Source of the DNA: a virus
Virus record (IMG/VR): IMGVR_UViG_3300021479_000035
Location: 1 to 43,134 of that record
Length of the DNA: 43,134 nucleotides
Strand: one strand, 5' to 3'
Part shown: positions 13,651 through 19,791 of the stretch, one piece after another
Layout of the letters: every line of letters begins with the position of its first letter
Numbering within the stretch: the stretch's first letter is position 1
Position numbers and translations under genes: made by a program
The notes under the pieces: generated by a model
Database searches by the model: none
What the model saw: the letters and a program-made list of their open reading frames with translations, nothing else
Told to the model about the DNA's origin: nothing

Positions 13651-14007
13651 TCAGCATGCCGGTCTTCCCATCCATTGGCCAAGGAGCCCGATGGAACACG
13701 GTGGTAGTCCATGCTGACGCCTCATTTCGTTGATGATTGCTTCCGTGTTGCGCTGATTGGCAATAATTCCATTCCAATCCGTTCCGCCGCCATACCCGCC
13801 GCGTGCGGCATAGTAGCTATTCCAGAATGTCTCCGTTGAGTTCTGGGCATGCGCTGGCATGAGCATACCGAATAGTGCCAAGGCATCGACAAGCATTACA
13901 AATAGCACAGCTCTTATCACTATTTTTTTGCTCATTCCGAGGGCCAGTCCTGACATGATCAAGACAGCAGGCCCAATTACAAGAACATAGAACACTAACA
14001 TTTTCAT
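13651..14007 (-). CDS. Membrane or exported protein with AHAQ cleavage-like site
   Basis: The ATG at 14007 overlaps the stop of the Gp157 gene (TGATG), giving 118 residues. Two hydrophobic segments are present, MLVFYVLVIGPAVLIMSGLA and VIRAVLFVMLVDALALFGML, the second ending PAHAQ, which resembles a signal peptidase site. After it comes a soluble part with GGYGGGTDWNGII and two Cys (PPCSIG and a C-terminal Cys). It may be exported to the periplasm or stay anchored. Unknown function; possible superinfection or surface role. Confidence 0.6.
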   Translation of the reverse strand: MKMLVFYVLVIGPAVLIMSGLALGMSKKIVIRAVLFVMLVDALALFGMLMPAHAQNSTETFWNSYYAARGGYGGGTDWNGIIANQRNTEAIINEMRRQHGLPPCSIGLLGQWMGRPAC

Positions 14008-14525
14008 CACCTTGTGTTGATTGTTATAATTGGCTGAGAATTGCCAAATTTGGCAACCTCCAGCGCTTTCGGGTCGCCTCGTTCGAGAGCACCTCGTAGG
14101 GCTTTTCTGTCCCATGAATAAGAGGTTGTCTTTTCCGTGAATGGCGTCATAAAGTCTGGTGACACTGTGAAGACCAATGGCTGTTGCCCAGTCCTTAATG
14201 AAACCGTCAGATCCGGCTCAAATAGTTTTTTCACACCAACTTCCATCATTGTTTCCGCGACCCATGACCGGAATTTTTCCGCCCGTGCTATCAATCTGCT
14301 TTTGCGTGCCTGCATTTGATTGATGCGCTTTTGCAGGCCATCGATGCTGCACTCATCGTCTTGGATCTGCCTCACCAGCCCAGCCAAATGCTCGCGCAGA
14401 TTGGTAGCGCCTTCCAGAGTATCAAGCAGCACCGGGTCATCATCATTGAGCTGATACTCCAGCTGTAATTTATGCTTGAGGTCCTTGTAAAAAATGGCTT
14501 CCATCGATAGCGGTTGATTGTTCAT
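14007..14525 (-). CDS. Siphovirus Gp157-family protein
   Basis: The product has 172 residues. The family pattern is visible: an N-terminal helical segment with LLDTLEGATNLREHLAGLVR, then IDGLQKRINQMQARKSRLIA and FRSWVAETMMEVGVKKLFEP. The end is beta-rich: LTVSLRTGQQPLVF and FTEKTTSYSWDRKALRGALE before ITINTR. Members occur beside phage recombination and SSB genes. The first described member was linked to phage-resistance effects in Streptococcus, and the biochemical role is not settled. The start overlaps a membrane micro-gene by ATGA. Confidence 0.85.
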   Translation of the reverse strand: MNNQPLSMEAIFYKDLKHKLQLEYQLNDDDPVLLDTLEGATNLREHLAGLVRQIQDDECSIDGLQKRINQMQARKSRLIARAEKFRSWVAETMMEVGVKKLFEPDLTVSLRTGQQPLVFTVSPDFMTPFTEKTTSYSWDRKALRGALERGDPKALEVAKFGNSQPIITINTR

Positions 14526-14620
14526 TTGCAGCCCGGAAGAGTTATTGTGAAGACGAAAATGGCCAATCCTTCAAAGAAAATAAGGACCAACATAGCAACA
14601 AGCAAAGAACGAATAACCAT
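14522..14620 (-). CDS. 32-residue membrane peptide coupled to Gp157
   Basis: GGAG lies 7 bases before the ATG at 14620. The peptide reads MVIRSLLVAMLVLIFFEGLA and ends in TLPGCK. It is one long hydrophobic segment with a terminal Cys. The stop overlaps the Gp157 start (ATGA). The strong ribosome-binding site and coupling support a real gene; it displaces a longer competing frame at 14542-14733. Confidence 0.6.
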   Translation of the reverse strand: MVIRSLLVAMLVLIFFEGLAIFVFTITLPGCK

Positions 14621-14645
14621 TTTATTACTCCTATACGCCTATTGC

Positions 14646-14693
14646 GGCGGGCCAGACGGAGGTAAGGAGAGGAACCCTCTAGCCTGGCCCGCC
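14646..14693. promoter_or_regulatory. Nested hairpin in the early operon
   Basis: GGCGGGCCAG (14646-14655) pairs exactly with CTGGCCCGCC (14684-14693), and an inner AGAGG/CCTCT stem fits within the loop. It lies in the gap between two minus-strand genes. No T run follows on the minus strand, so an mRNA processing or stability element is more likely than a terminator. Confidence 0.6.
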
Positions 14694-14717
14694 ATCCCCG
14701 CTCTACCGGCTGCGCAA

Positions 14718-14945
14718 TCAACTGCGCCTCCAAGGGAGCAGGGGTTCGATAAATCCGCGTGCGCGATAATGCAGCAGGCTGCTGATTTTAACGATTAGCT
14801 GATATCTCAGAGTCGGGTCGCCAATCATTGCCATGGCCAACAGCCAGCTGAACGGCGCTCCGCTATAGTACCAAGCGCCTATCATAATCCGGCGCCGGAT
14901 GCGCTTGTAAGGCGATCGATACCAAGGGGGGCGAAGATCATTCAT
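14718..14945 (-). CDS. Small membrane protein in early operon
   Basis: The ATG at 14945 overlaps the previous stop (ATGA), giving 75 residues. The N-terminus is very basic (RPPWYRSPYKRIRRR), followed by one hydrophobic stretch (IMIGAWYYSGAPFSWLLAMA) and a soluble tail with PLLPWRRS. The positive-inside rule predicts a cytoplasmic N-terminus. Unknown function. Confidence 0.6.
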   Translation of the reverse strand: MNDLRPPWYRSPYKRIRRRIMIGAWYYSGAPFSWLLAMAMIGDPTLRYQLIVKISSLLHYRARGFIEPLLPWRRS

Positions 14946-15145
14946 TTGCATTCCCCGCGGGAGACGTCTGTTCTTTCCGCTGCTTCCGTCAGAACTGACC
15001 TGATAAGGCAACTTCTAGTTCCGGTATCTCCCTCGAGCGTTTTAATTACTAGTCGCACAGCTCGCAGCAATACCGTAAGCTTGTGGGACAGGTCGATTTC
15101 AAGATCAGTCATGTCTCTCCAATCTACTGAGCCGGGTCCTGACAT
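14942..15145 (-). CDS. Small helical protein, unknown
   Basis: The start is the ATG at 15145, 8 bases after GGGAAGG, giving 67 residues: MSGPGSVDWRDMTDLEIDLS, then HKLTVLLRAVRLVIKTLEGD. It is amphipathic and helical, without a membrane span. It is coupled to the downstream membrane gene. No family recognised. Confidence 0.6.
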   Translation of the reverse strand: MSGPGSVDWRDMTDLEIDLSHKLTVLLRAVRLVIKTLEGDTGTRSCLIRSVLTEAAERTDVSRGECK

Positions 15146-15187
15146 CGTATTGCCTTCCCTCGTCCACACCCAGTTTAGTGAAGCGCC

Positions 15188-15352
15188 ATGTCCACCAAGC
15201 CGGTGAAACCTATTGTCGTTTCCTATCGTCAGTCAGTACTCTTGTGGATGGCGCTTCGCTCTGCCGCCTTCTTTCTTGGTTTGTGCCTCGGGCTTTCCCC
15301 TTCACATCCAAGCAATGCCTCAGCGGCAGGCCGAAGTCAGTCTCTACTGTAG
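15188..15352 (+). CDS. Opposite-strand small membrane protein, possible
   Basis: This plus-strand frame encodes 54 residues, MSTKPVKPIVVSYRQ then a hydrophobic segment LLWMALRSAAFFLGLCLGL. The region 15146-15336 holds no well-supported minus-strand gene, although a 66-codon minus frame (15210-15410) is open. The hydrophobic profile is persuasive, but no ribosome-binding site is visible and it runs against the operon, so the call is weak. Confidence 0.3.
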   Translation: MSTKPVKPIVVSYRQSVLLWMALRSAAFFLGLCLGLSPSHPSNASAAGRSQSLL

Positions 15353-15501
15353 CATCGCTTCCAGAATCGAGGCCACACGTGCATAACATGGCCATTCCAC
15401 CCGTTATCATTGCCGGACGCGTTTACCCATGTCCTGAGATATTTTCGCCAAGGGCCCCACGTCGGAAGACGGTTGATCATGTCTTGTTTGGTCAGTCTCA
15501 A
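15337..15501 (-). CDS. Small Trp-rich protein with TTG start, possible
   Basis: AGGAG lies 8 bases before a TTG at 15501, giving 54 residues: LRLTKQDMINRLPTWGPWRK, then WVNASGNDNGWNGHVMHVWP. Six Trp residues and a basic C-terminus are notable. The open frame continues upstream to 15603 without a better signal. TTG starts with similar spacing occur elsewhere in this genome (10732, 17991). No family recognised. Confidence 0.42.
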   Translation of the reverse strand: MRLTKQDMINRLPTWGPWRKYLRTWVNASGNDNGWNGHVMHVWPRFWKRCYSRD

Positions 15502-15616
15502 AGTGCATACTCCTATAGTTGCTATGTGAGGGACAGAATGACCCAAGCCATCCAAGCCACACATACCCAAGTGGCAAAGCAAAAAGCGAGTGCCACCAAC
15601 CAAAAAAGTGCCAGCT

Positions 15617-15799
15617 TCATTTCTTCAGGAGCCTCAATGCTCGCTTGCTCCCGTGCTTGATTGCCTTGAGCCATGTCCAGCCAAAGCGGTCTGCTTTGTC
15701 ATGAGTGAGCGGCCCATATGAACTATTGAGATAGTTGTGCTCATAAAGCAGCACAAAATAGTTCCGGCCGTCCACAGTCCACACATCGTAGTCATACAT
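15617..15799 (-). CDS. Small aromatic-rich early protein
   Basis: The start is the ATG at 15799, preceded by GGGAGG, giving 60 residues: MYDYDVWTVDGRNYFVLLYE, then SSYGPLTHDKADRFGWTWLK and a basic tail. Beta strands are followed by a helix. Unknown role. A 9-bp hairpin lies between it and the upstream gene. Confidence 0.6.
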   Translation of the reverse strand: MYDYDVWTVDGRNYFVLLYEHNYLNSSYGPLTHDKADRFGWTWLKAIKHGSKRALRLLKK

Positions 15800-15831
15800 A
15801 CTGCCTCCCATTTTCGAGCTTGGCGCTCGTG

Positions 15832-15853
15832 TCTGCCGCCCGGAGGCGGCAGA
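15832..15853. promoter_or_regulatory. 9-bp perfect hairpin between early genes
   Basis: TCTGCCGCC-CGGA-GGCGGCAGA forms a 9-bp stem with a 4-base loop. It lies between the first and second genes of the leftward operon. No T run follows on the minus strand, so it may modulate mRNA stability rather than terminate. Confidence 0.6.
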
Positions 15854-15861
15854 GGCTAGCG

Positions 15862-16014
15862 TCAGTTAACCAGTTCCCAATAGCGGCAGGCGCGGCCTTG
15901 TGTCTGATAATCCCAGCGGCCAATATACCAGTGACCATTTTCGAACATCAGCTCTTCGTCGGCGTGCCTCCAAATCAAAACCTGATTACCGTTGTGGTAT
16001 CCTAGAGTAAGCAT
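15862..16014 (-). CDS. First small gene of the leftward early operon
   Basis: GGAGAGACGAAA precedes the ATG at 16014, giving 50 residues: MLTLGYHNGNQVLIWRHADE, then MFENGHWYIGRWDYQTQGRA. It is Trp/Tyr-rich, beta-type and soluble. Its start is about 230 bases downstream of the leftward promoter, with the 20-bp inverted repeat inside the leader. Unknown function. Confidence 0.6.
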   Translation of the reverse strand: MLTLGYHNGNQVLIWRHADEELMFENGHWYIGRWDYQTQGRACRYWELVN

Positions 16015-16050
16015 TTTCGTCTCTCCATTCCTGCACTCACAATGCATTCT

Positions 16051-16174
16051 GCAACTTAGCTTGGGGCTGATTACTCAGGAGGATTGCTTGCAGTGCTAGC
16101 TCCAGAACTTTTTATCGTTGTGGCCCTTCAAAGCTTCGCATCGATGCTTTTCTGTCAGCCCCAAGCTAAGTTGC
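16051..16174. ncRNA. Candidate structured RNA or leader element closed by a 20-bp inverted repeat
   Basis: GCAACTTAGCTTGGGGCTGA at 16051-16070 is the exact reverse complement of 16155-16174, enclosing 84 bases that include the palindrome GCATCGATGC and further short pairings. On the plus strand the right arm is followed by TTTTT (16175-16179), as in a terminator. On the minus strand the element lies in the 5' leader of the leftward operon. It could be a rightward small RNA with its own terminator, an attenuator or antiterminator site in the leftward leader, or a DNA element. No coding frame fits it. No known RNA family is recognised. Confidence 0.45.
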
Positions 16175-16244
16175 TTTTTCCTGTCCAGCTCCCGGATCTG
16201 AGCCGGGGCCTTTGAGCGATGCCGTGTGTCCGCTTGCAAGGATC

Positions 16245-16272
16245 AATGTACACGTTCTTGTGCAGATGTCAA
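16245..16272 (-). promoter_or_regulatory. Leftward early promoter
   Basis: On the minus strand, a perfect TTGACA (16272-16267) is followed after 16 bases by TACATT (16250-16245). The expected start is near 16238, giving a leader of about 220 bases that contains the 20-bp inverted repeat before the first gene at 16014. It has the same 16-base spacing as the promoter at 9795-9822. Confidence 0.6.
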
Positions 16273-16335
16273 CATGAAATATGTACTCTACGTAAAAAAA
16301 ATTACATTACCCAAACCTGACATACGTTTCATTTG

Positions 16336-16353
16336 ATGACACACGCGTGTCAT
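16336..16353. promoter_or_regulatory. Operator-like palindrome
   Basis: ATGACAC-ACGC-GTGTCAT has perfect 7-bp arms around four bases. It lies in the noncoding stretch between the repressor gene and the leftward promoter, 64 bases upstream of its -35. This is a reasonable site for the XRE repressor or the RHH protein. The rest of 16273-16456 holds no gene I can support. Confidence 0.5.
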
Positions 16354-16456
16354 TTTATAGGAGTGCGCCGCACCATATTTGCTCTGCGGGAAGCCTTTTT
16401 TGAAAGGACTTCAATGCATAGGTCATGCTGCAAGGGGCAATGGAAAGGGGAATGTT

Positions 16457-16891
16457 TCAGTCGTGAATTTCGCCAGCTACTCGGAGCAAAGATCGCAAAA
16501 GTTCAAGCTCAAGTTCTGCAGTCCGGCCGCTCGACACAAGAGCTTTCCGAGCTGCGAGAAATTCTAAAATCGCTTCCGTCAGAATCCGGCGAGCCCCAGG
16601 GGAGCGCACGGGAATCCGGTAAAGATCCAATATTGCCGCGACGACGGCTCTAATGATTGGCCTGAGCATCGCCATAGGTTCGTCGTTATTCGAGATCCCT
16701 TCGCCATGCAGGAGCCAAACCGCCCGGGTGCCGAACGCCAGCGCATATTTCTCAGCGGTCTCCACCCGATAATTATTCTGGCCATTTTCGTGGGATGCAT
16801 AGGTTGATGGCGTCCAGCCAAACCTTGTTGCAGCTGCACGGGCTGATCTAAAACCTGCAGCTTGACGGGCCTGACGGAGGCGAAAGTTCAT
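16457..16891 (-). CDS. XRE-family repressor (CI-like)
   Basis: The start is the ATG at 16891; a GTG three codons upstream is possible. The 144-residue product has an HTH at about residues 4-65: NFRLRQARQAAGFRSARAAA, then FGWTPSTYASHENGQNNYRV and AEKYALAFGTRAVWLLHGEG. This is the cI/XRE fold of short phage repressors. The C-terminal half is helical, Ala/Arg/Leu-rich, probably for dimerisation, and lacks a LexA-type peptidase, so RecA-driven self-cleavage is not expected. It is divergent from the RHH gene across overlapping promoters. Confidence 0.85.
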   Translation of the reverse strand: MNFRLRQARQAAGFRSARAAATRFGWTPSTYASHENGQNNYRVETAEKYALAFGTRAVWLLHGEGISNNDEPMAMLRPIIRAVVAAILDLYRIPVRSPGARRILTEAILEFLAARKALVSSGRTAELELELLRSLLRVAGEIHD

Positions 16892-16938
16892 TGATCCCAC
16901 GGTTGCAGGTCAAATATTTTCCAGGCTCCAGGTCAATC

Positions 16939-16967
16939 ATTATACACAAACCCATATTGACACGCAA
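16939..16967 (-). promoter_or_regulatory. Promoter of the repressor gene
   Basis: On the minus strand, TTGCGT (16967-16962) and a perfect TATAAT (16944-16939) are 17 bases apart. The leader of about 40 bases contains two TTGACCTG motifs (near 16916 and 16935), which may be operators. The -35 abuts the -35 of the rightward promoter, so the two polymerases should compete. Confidence 0.6.
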
Positions 16968-16985
16968 ACATGATTTATGTAGCCT
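16957..16985 (+). promoter_or_regulatory. Rightward early promoter, probably leaderless transcript
   Basis: TTGACA (16957-16962), 17-base spacer, TAGCCT (16980-16985). The start would fall within a base or two of the ATG at 16992, and no ribosome-binding sequence is seen before that ATG. The -10 is weak (3 of 6), so the assignment rests mainly on the -35 and position. Confidence 0.45.
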
Positions 16986-16991
16986 GGGCGA

Positions 16992-17207
16992 ATGGACCAG
17001 ATTGTCAAAGATCCCGCGGGGGGAGCCCGTCTTCGCCGAAGGAATAAAGCGGATCCCAATGTCACGGTTGTTGGGGTTCGCTTGCCCGCGAGCATGGCTC
17101 GCCGGATTGATGGGATCAGGCGCGTGCATCCCGAGCTTCCAACACGCTCAGCCGTTATTCGGGAGCTTGTGATTGAGGCTCTGGACCGGAGGAGCGCAGA
17201 TGGATGA
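16992..17207 (+). CDS. Ribbon-helix-helix DNA-binding protein (Cro-position regulator)
   Basis: The product has 71 residues. A basic N-terminal arm (ARLRRRNKADP) leads into a CopG/Arc-type RHH: the strand VTVVGVRLP, helix 1 ASMARRIDGIRRV and helix 2 TRSAVIRELVIEALD. Such proteins bind operators as dimers of dimers. Its position opposite the XRE repressor suggests the Cro role or control of early rightward transcription. The gene appears to be leaderless, and it overlaps a membrane micro-gene by 8 bases. Confidence 0.8.
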   Translation: MDQIVKDPAGGARLRRRNKADPNVTVVGVRLPASMARRIDGIRRVHPELPTRSAVIRELVIEALDRRSADG

Positions 17208-17292
17208 TGTCATCGCATTTGCCCAATTTGGTGCTCTCCTGACTACGCTAATTGGTATTGGCACTTTCATTTTTATAGTTTCCAGAGGTTAG
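17200..17292 (+). CDS. 30-residue membrane peptide
   Basis: GGAGGAG lies 6 bases before the ATG. The peptide is MDDVIAFAQFGALLTTLIGI followed by GTFIFIVSRG, a single membrane helix. It overlaps the RHH gene and is followed by a terminator, so it is the second and last gene of the first rightward unit. It could be a lysogeny-related membrane peptide; function unknown. Confidence 0.55.
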   Translation: MDDVIAFAQFGALLTTLIGIGTFIFIVSRG

Positions 17293-17319
17293 TTTTTTTC
17301 TCCCTGGCCTCTGGGACTT

Positions 17320-17352
17320 GGCGGTGCTGCCCACCTCAGCACCGCCATTTTT
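17320..17352 (+). terminator. Rho-independent terminator or attenuator
   Basis: GGCGGTGCTG-CCCACCT-CAGCACCGCC is a perfect 10-bp stem followed by ATTTTTC. It sits between the RHH/membrane-peptide unit and the nuclease gene, whose ATG is only 16 bases further on. Transcription of the replication and late genes must pass it unless another promoter exists, so it could be a regulated termination point. Confidence 0.85.
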
Positions 17353-17367
17353 CTCCAGGATGATTCC

Positions 17368-17748
17368 ATGCCGCGCAGTAGCGAAATCAATTCAATCCAC
17401 ATTCCGGTAGTTGCTGAGCTGCGCCGCTGGATCAAGCCAGAGTGGCGTTTCTTCCATTGCCCCAATGGTGAACTTAGATCGCCACATGTGGCTGCAAAAC
17501 TCAAGGCCATGGGCGTGCTGCCAGGTATGCCTGATCTGGTCCTGATGGCTCCAGGATTGGGTATAACAAACGATTATTTCCTTGAATTCAAACTACCCGG
17601 GAAAACGTTGTCGGACGTGCAAGAAGACTTTCGCATGTGGGCTGTCCGTCGAGGTAGTCCGTATGTAGTTGCATACAGCCAGAGTGATGCATTTCGTGCA
17701 TTCACCGAGTGGGATTGCTGGTTGGTCAGAGCCGATTGGTTCACATAG
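17368..17748 (+). CDS. VRR-NUC domain nuclease
   Basis: The product has 126 residues. Visible family motifs are the N-terminal Glu/His region, WRFFHCPNGELRSPHVAAKL, KAMGVLPGMPDLVLMAPG, then DYFLEFKLPGKTLSDVQEDF and SPYVVAYSQSDA. The GMPDLV Asp and the EFK core match the PD-(D/E)XK active site of VRR-NUC proteins, and the protein is a stand-alone domain as in many phages. It probably cuts branched or free DNA during replication or packaging. AGGA precedes the ATG. Confidence 0.9.
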   Translation: MPRSSEINSIHIPVVAELRRWIKPEWRFFHCPNGELRSPHVAAKLKAMGVLPGMPDLVLMAPGLGITNDYFLEFKLPGKTLSDVQEDFRMWAVRRGSPYVVAYSQSDAFRAFTEWDCWLVRADWFT

Positions 17749-17761
17749 GAGCAAGACGGAC

Positions 17762-17989
17762 ATGCGTTTCAATGTTGCATCCAATGCAAATGACAGACGA
17801 AATGAAGACCACAACTTCTGGGAGAGACAAAAGGAGGCATGCGAAAAATTTGCAGAGGCACTTGAAGTAGCTGGCGCCAAACGCAGCATTGGCAAGCCAT
17901 GCGAGCATGACAGGCCCAGGCTGATATCCGCTCGAACTGAAATTTCAGGATGCAGCTCGTCTGCCGGATGGGATGTAACGGAGGGATAA
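17762..17989 (+). CDS. Small polar protein, unknown
   Basis: The start is the ATG at 17762, about 11 bases after AGGAG, giving 75 residues: MRFNVASNANDRRNEDHNFW, then RQKEACEKFAEALEVAGAKR. The first part is helical and charged; the end is disordered. No family recognised. It is followed two bases later by a TTG-initiated gene. Confidence 0.55.
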   Translation: MRFNVASNANDRRNEDHNFWERQKEACEKFAEALEVAGAKRSIGKPCEHDRPRLISARTEISGCSSSAGWDVTEG

Positions 17990-17990
17990 T

Positions 17991-18236
17991 TTGCGCGGCC
18001 GCAACAGCGATTACATCGAAGCAGAGAAATACCTTGCGCTTTGCCGCATGGGAAAGATGCGGGCCGTTAAAGAGCATGATGGGTGGGGCGCTCGCATCAT
18101 TTGCGTTTCCAATTCCGGCAAAACGTCGAAGGTTATCAAGTCTAAATATGCATACATGTTTGAGGCGTTTATGCTCGAGTATGGTAATCGCGACGGGCTA
18201 TTTGAAGGATGCGATCAGACAGCAGAGGTGAAATGA
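17991..18236 (+). CDS. Small basic protein, unknown (TTG start)
   Basis: GGAGGGATAAT precedes a TTG at 17991, giving 81 residues: MRGRNSDYIEAEKYLALCRM, then GWGARIICVSNSGKTSKVIK and helical SKYAYMFEAFMLEYG. A mixed alpha/beta fold is likely. No motif identified. The stop overlaps the next ATG (ATGA). Confidence 0.55.
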   Translation: MRGRNSDYIEAEKYLALCRMGKMRAVKEHDGWGARIICVSNSGKTSKVIKSKYAYMFEAFMLEYGNRDGLFEGCDQTAEVK

Positions 18237-18748
18237 GCGACGAAAAATTTACCATTCTCACTGCTGGCCTTCACTTGCTTACCGACGAACTCCAAAGCTG
18301 GGGCATCGAAAAGGGCCACACGACCCATCGAATGGTTGGAGCCGCCAGAAAACAGCTAGTCATGAAACTTCATGGAGAGGGTCTTTCACAGCGGCAAATT
18401 GCTGCGCTTGTTGGAGTGGGTCACAGAACAGTAGGGCGCGACATTAATGAAGCAAATGGGTCAGATGACCCAAATGACCCAGAAAATGACCCAGAAGCAG
18501 AACAGGAAGGAGACACTCATGATCTTGAGGAATGTGATGCTCCGTCGCGAACATCAGAACTAGAAGAAAGGTGGCGTTACAATCTTTCTTTGATGGCTGG
18601 ATATTCAATCGATCTTCCCGAATACTGGGAAAAACATTTTAAAGGATGGCAAAATGTCAACTTAACATCAAATGATGTCGAACTAGTGAGAAAGGCAATA
18701 ATGGCCTGGAAGATAATAGAAGAAAGGATGAAAGAATGGGTAAACTAA
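18233..18748 (+). CDS. HTH DNA-binding protein of the replication block
   Basis: The product has 171 residues from the ATG at 18233. Residues about 38-75 carry a homeodomain-like HTH: ARKQLVMKLHGEGLSQRQIA, then ALVGVGHRTVGRDI. This type is used by Trp repressor-like and ParB-like proteins. An acidic low-complexity linker (DDPNDPENDPEAEQEGD), encoded by repeated GACCCA units, leads to a helical C-terminal part. It may be a replication or transcription regulator. It overlaps the next gene by 13 bases. Confidence 0.7.
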   Translation: MSDEKFTILTAGLHLLTDELQSWGIEKGHTTHRMVGAARKQLVMKLHGEGLSQRQIAALVGVGHRTVGRDINEANGSDDPNDPENDPEAEQEGDTHDLEECDAPSRTSELEERWRYNLSLMAGYSIDLPEYWEKHFKGWQNVNLTSNDVELVRKAIMAWKIIEERMKEWVN

Positions 18749-19260
18749 GACCACGTAGATTTTACTTTAACGACATCGCAACTTCATATGAATTGCTGTC
18801 GGCTGATCCTGCGACGAAAACGGTAGTCATAGAGCCCCCGTTTAAGGCTGGTAAGCCGGGAAGTAGTAGGGAATGTTTGGTTTCCAACGCGATAATGGAT
18901 AATCCGCATGTGTTCCCGCATCCTGTTTATGGAGCCCAAACAATTAAATCTAGAACAGATATAGTAGATAAAAAGAAAAAAGGTGGCACTCCTTCTCATG
19001 TCGTTGTTTATCAGCATAATTGCGGAAAAAGAACGAATGCAAATGACGATGAAAATTTGACTCAAGAAGACCTTGAAACTCCAATCACGCTAAAACCGCT
19101 TAGGCAAAAACAAAAATACATTGTTGGTAGCGAAACTGGCGGCAGTTCAAGGGTGTTTTCCAAATTGTGCTTGAAAGGTACGCGTGCTCGGGCGCTCAGA
19201 GCCAAGCTTATTCCTGATGAAGAACTAACGCGCAGAGAACGAGAAATTCTGGGCAAATGA
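18736..19260 (+). CDS. Protein of unknown function in the replication block
   Basis: The product has 174 residues, strongly basic and beta-rich: MGKLRPRRFYFNDIATSYEL, then FPHPVYGAQTIKSRTDIVDK and a helical end with DEELTRREREILGK. No recognised domain. The local base composition is more AT-rich than that of its neighbours, suggesting recent acquisition. It may be a nucleic-acid-binding partner of the HTH protein. Confidence 0.6.
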   Translation: MGKLRPRRFYFNDIATSYELLSADPATKTVVIEPPFKAGKPGSSRECLVSNAIMDNPHVFPHPVYGAQTIKSRTDIVDKKKKGGTPSHVVVYQHNCGKRTNANDDENLTQEDLETPITLKPLRQKQKYIVGSETGGSSRVFSKLCLKGTRARALRAKLIPDEELTRREREILGK

Positions 19261-19264
19261 TATT

Positions 19265-19507
19265 TGTCCGCGGAAATTCCAGGATTTTCCATGCTCATTT
19301 CCGCGGACATTTTCAGGCGTCTTTCTGTGCTGAAGCTGCAGCCAGAAGCTATGTCTACAGTATTGGAGATAATAGCCGATATTCAAACACATAACAACAA
19401 CAGACGTGAAAAAGACAGAGACAGGAAAAGGAATGTCCGCGGACAATCCGCAGAAAAAGAAAGGTCCCCCCATACCCCCCTAAAGAAAAATATAAATAAT
19501 ATTATAC
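19265..19507. other. ori: Candidate replication origin inside a replication gene
   Basis: TGTCCGCGGAAAT (19265-19277) and its exact reverse complement (19297-19309) form a 13-bp inverted repeat, with the proposed start codon of the replication gene in the loop. A third copy, TGTCCGCGGACA, is a perfect 12-bp palindrome at 19434-19445. About 35 bases later an almost pure A/T stretch runs from 19481 to 19507. Initiator sites followed by an AT-rich unwinding region within the initiator gene is the lambda O/ori arrangement. Confidence 0.55.
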
Positions 19508-19791
19508 CACGCAAGCGCGAACTGCCGGAGGGCTGGCAGCCAAACGAGAGCGATCTTGGTTATGGCAAAAAGCTCGGCCTCCTGAACGGCCAATTTGAAG
19601 GTCAGCTGGAGGCGATGAAGTTGTGGGCTAAAGCTAATCGAATTCTCAAGGTCGATTGGCACGCTACCTTGAAAGGCTTCCTTCGAAGAGAAGCAGAGAA
19701 ATTTTCCCCGCGGTCCAGCAATGGTCCGGTTGGGACTAAATCGAACTGGCGAATAGGAGGCGATGGCAAATGGACCAAGGATGCGCCGTGA
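19291..19791 (+). CDS. Phage replication protein (O/DnaT-like), putative
   Basis: I prefer the ATG at 19291 (AGGA 7 bases before) over the TTG at 19264. The 166-residue product has a short helical N-terminus, a polar basic low-complexity linker over the origin-like DNA, and a C-terminal domain: LPEGWQPNESDLGYGKKLGL, then MKLWAKANRILKVDWHATLK and FLRREAE. The LP-W-P...DW-A-(F/L)--(W/F)(L/I)RR pattern occurs at the ends of phage replication proteins that bring in the host helicase. Its 3' end overlaps the next gene. Confidence 0.6.
   Translation: MLISADIFRRLSVLKLQPEAMSTVLEIIADIQTHNNNRREKDRDRKRNVRGQSAEKERSPHTPLKKNINNIIPRKRELPEGWQPNESDLGYGKKLGLLNGQFEGQLEAMKLWAKANRILKVDWHATLKGFLRREAEKFSPRSSNGPVGTKSNWRIGGDGKWTKDAP

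Noticed and set aside
14542-14733. A 63-codon minus frame before Gp157
   Set aside because: The 32-residue frame at 14522-14620 has GGAG spacing and ATGA coupling; this one runs through a hairpin with no start signal.
15178-15660. A 160-codon rightward frame through the early operon
   Set aside because: Composition is Ser/Arg/Cys-rich without structure, it opposes the operon and overlaps better minus-strand candidates.
16333-16653. A 106-codon rightward frame antisense to the repressor
   Set aside because: It covers the end of the XRE gene on the other strand and reads the operator palindrome as its first codons; no recognisable protein.
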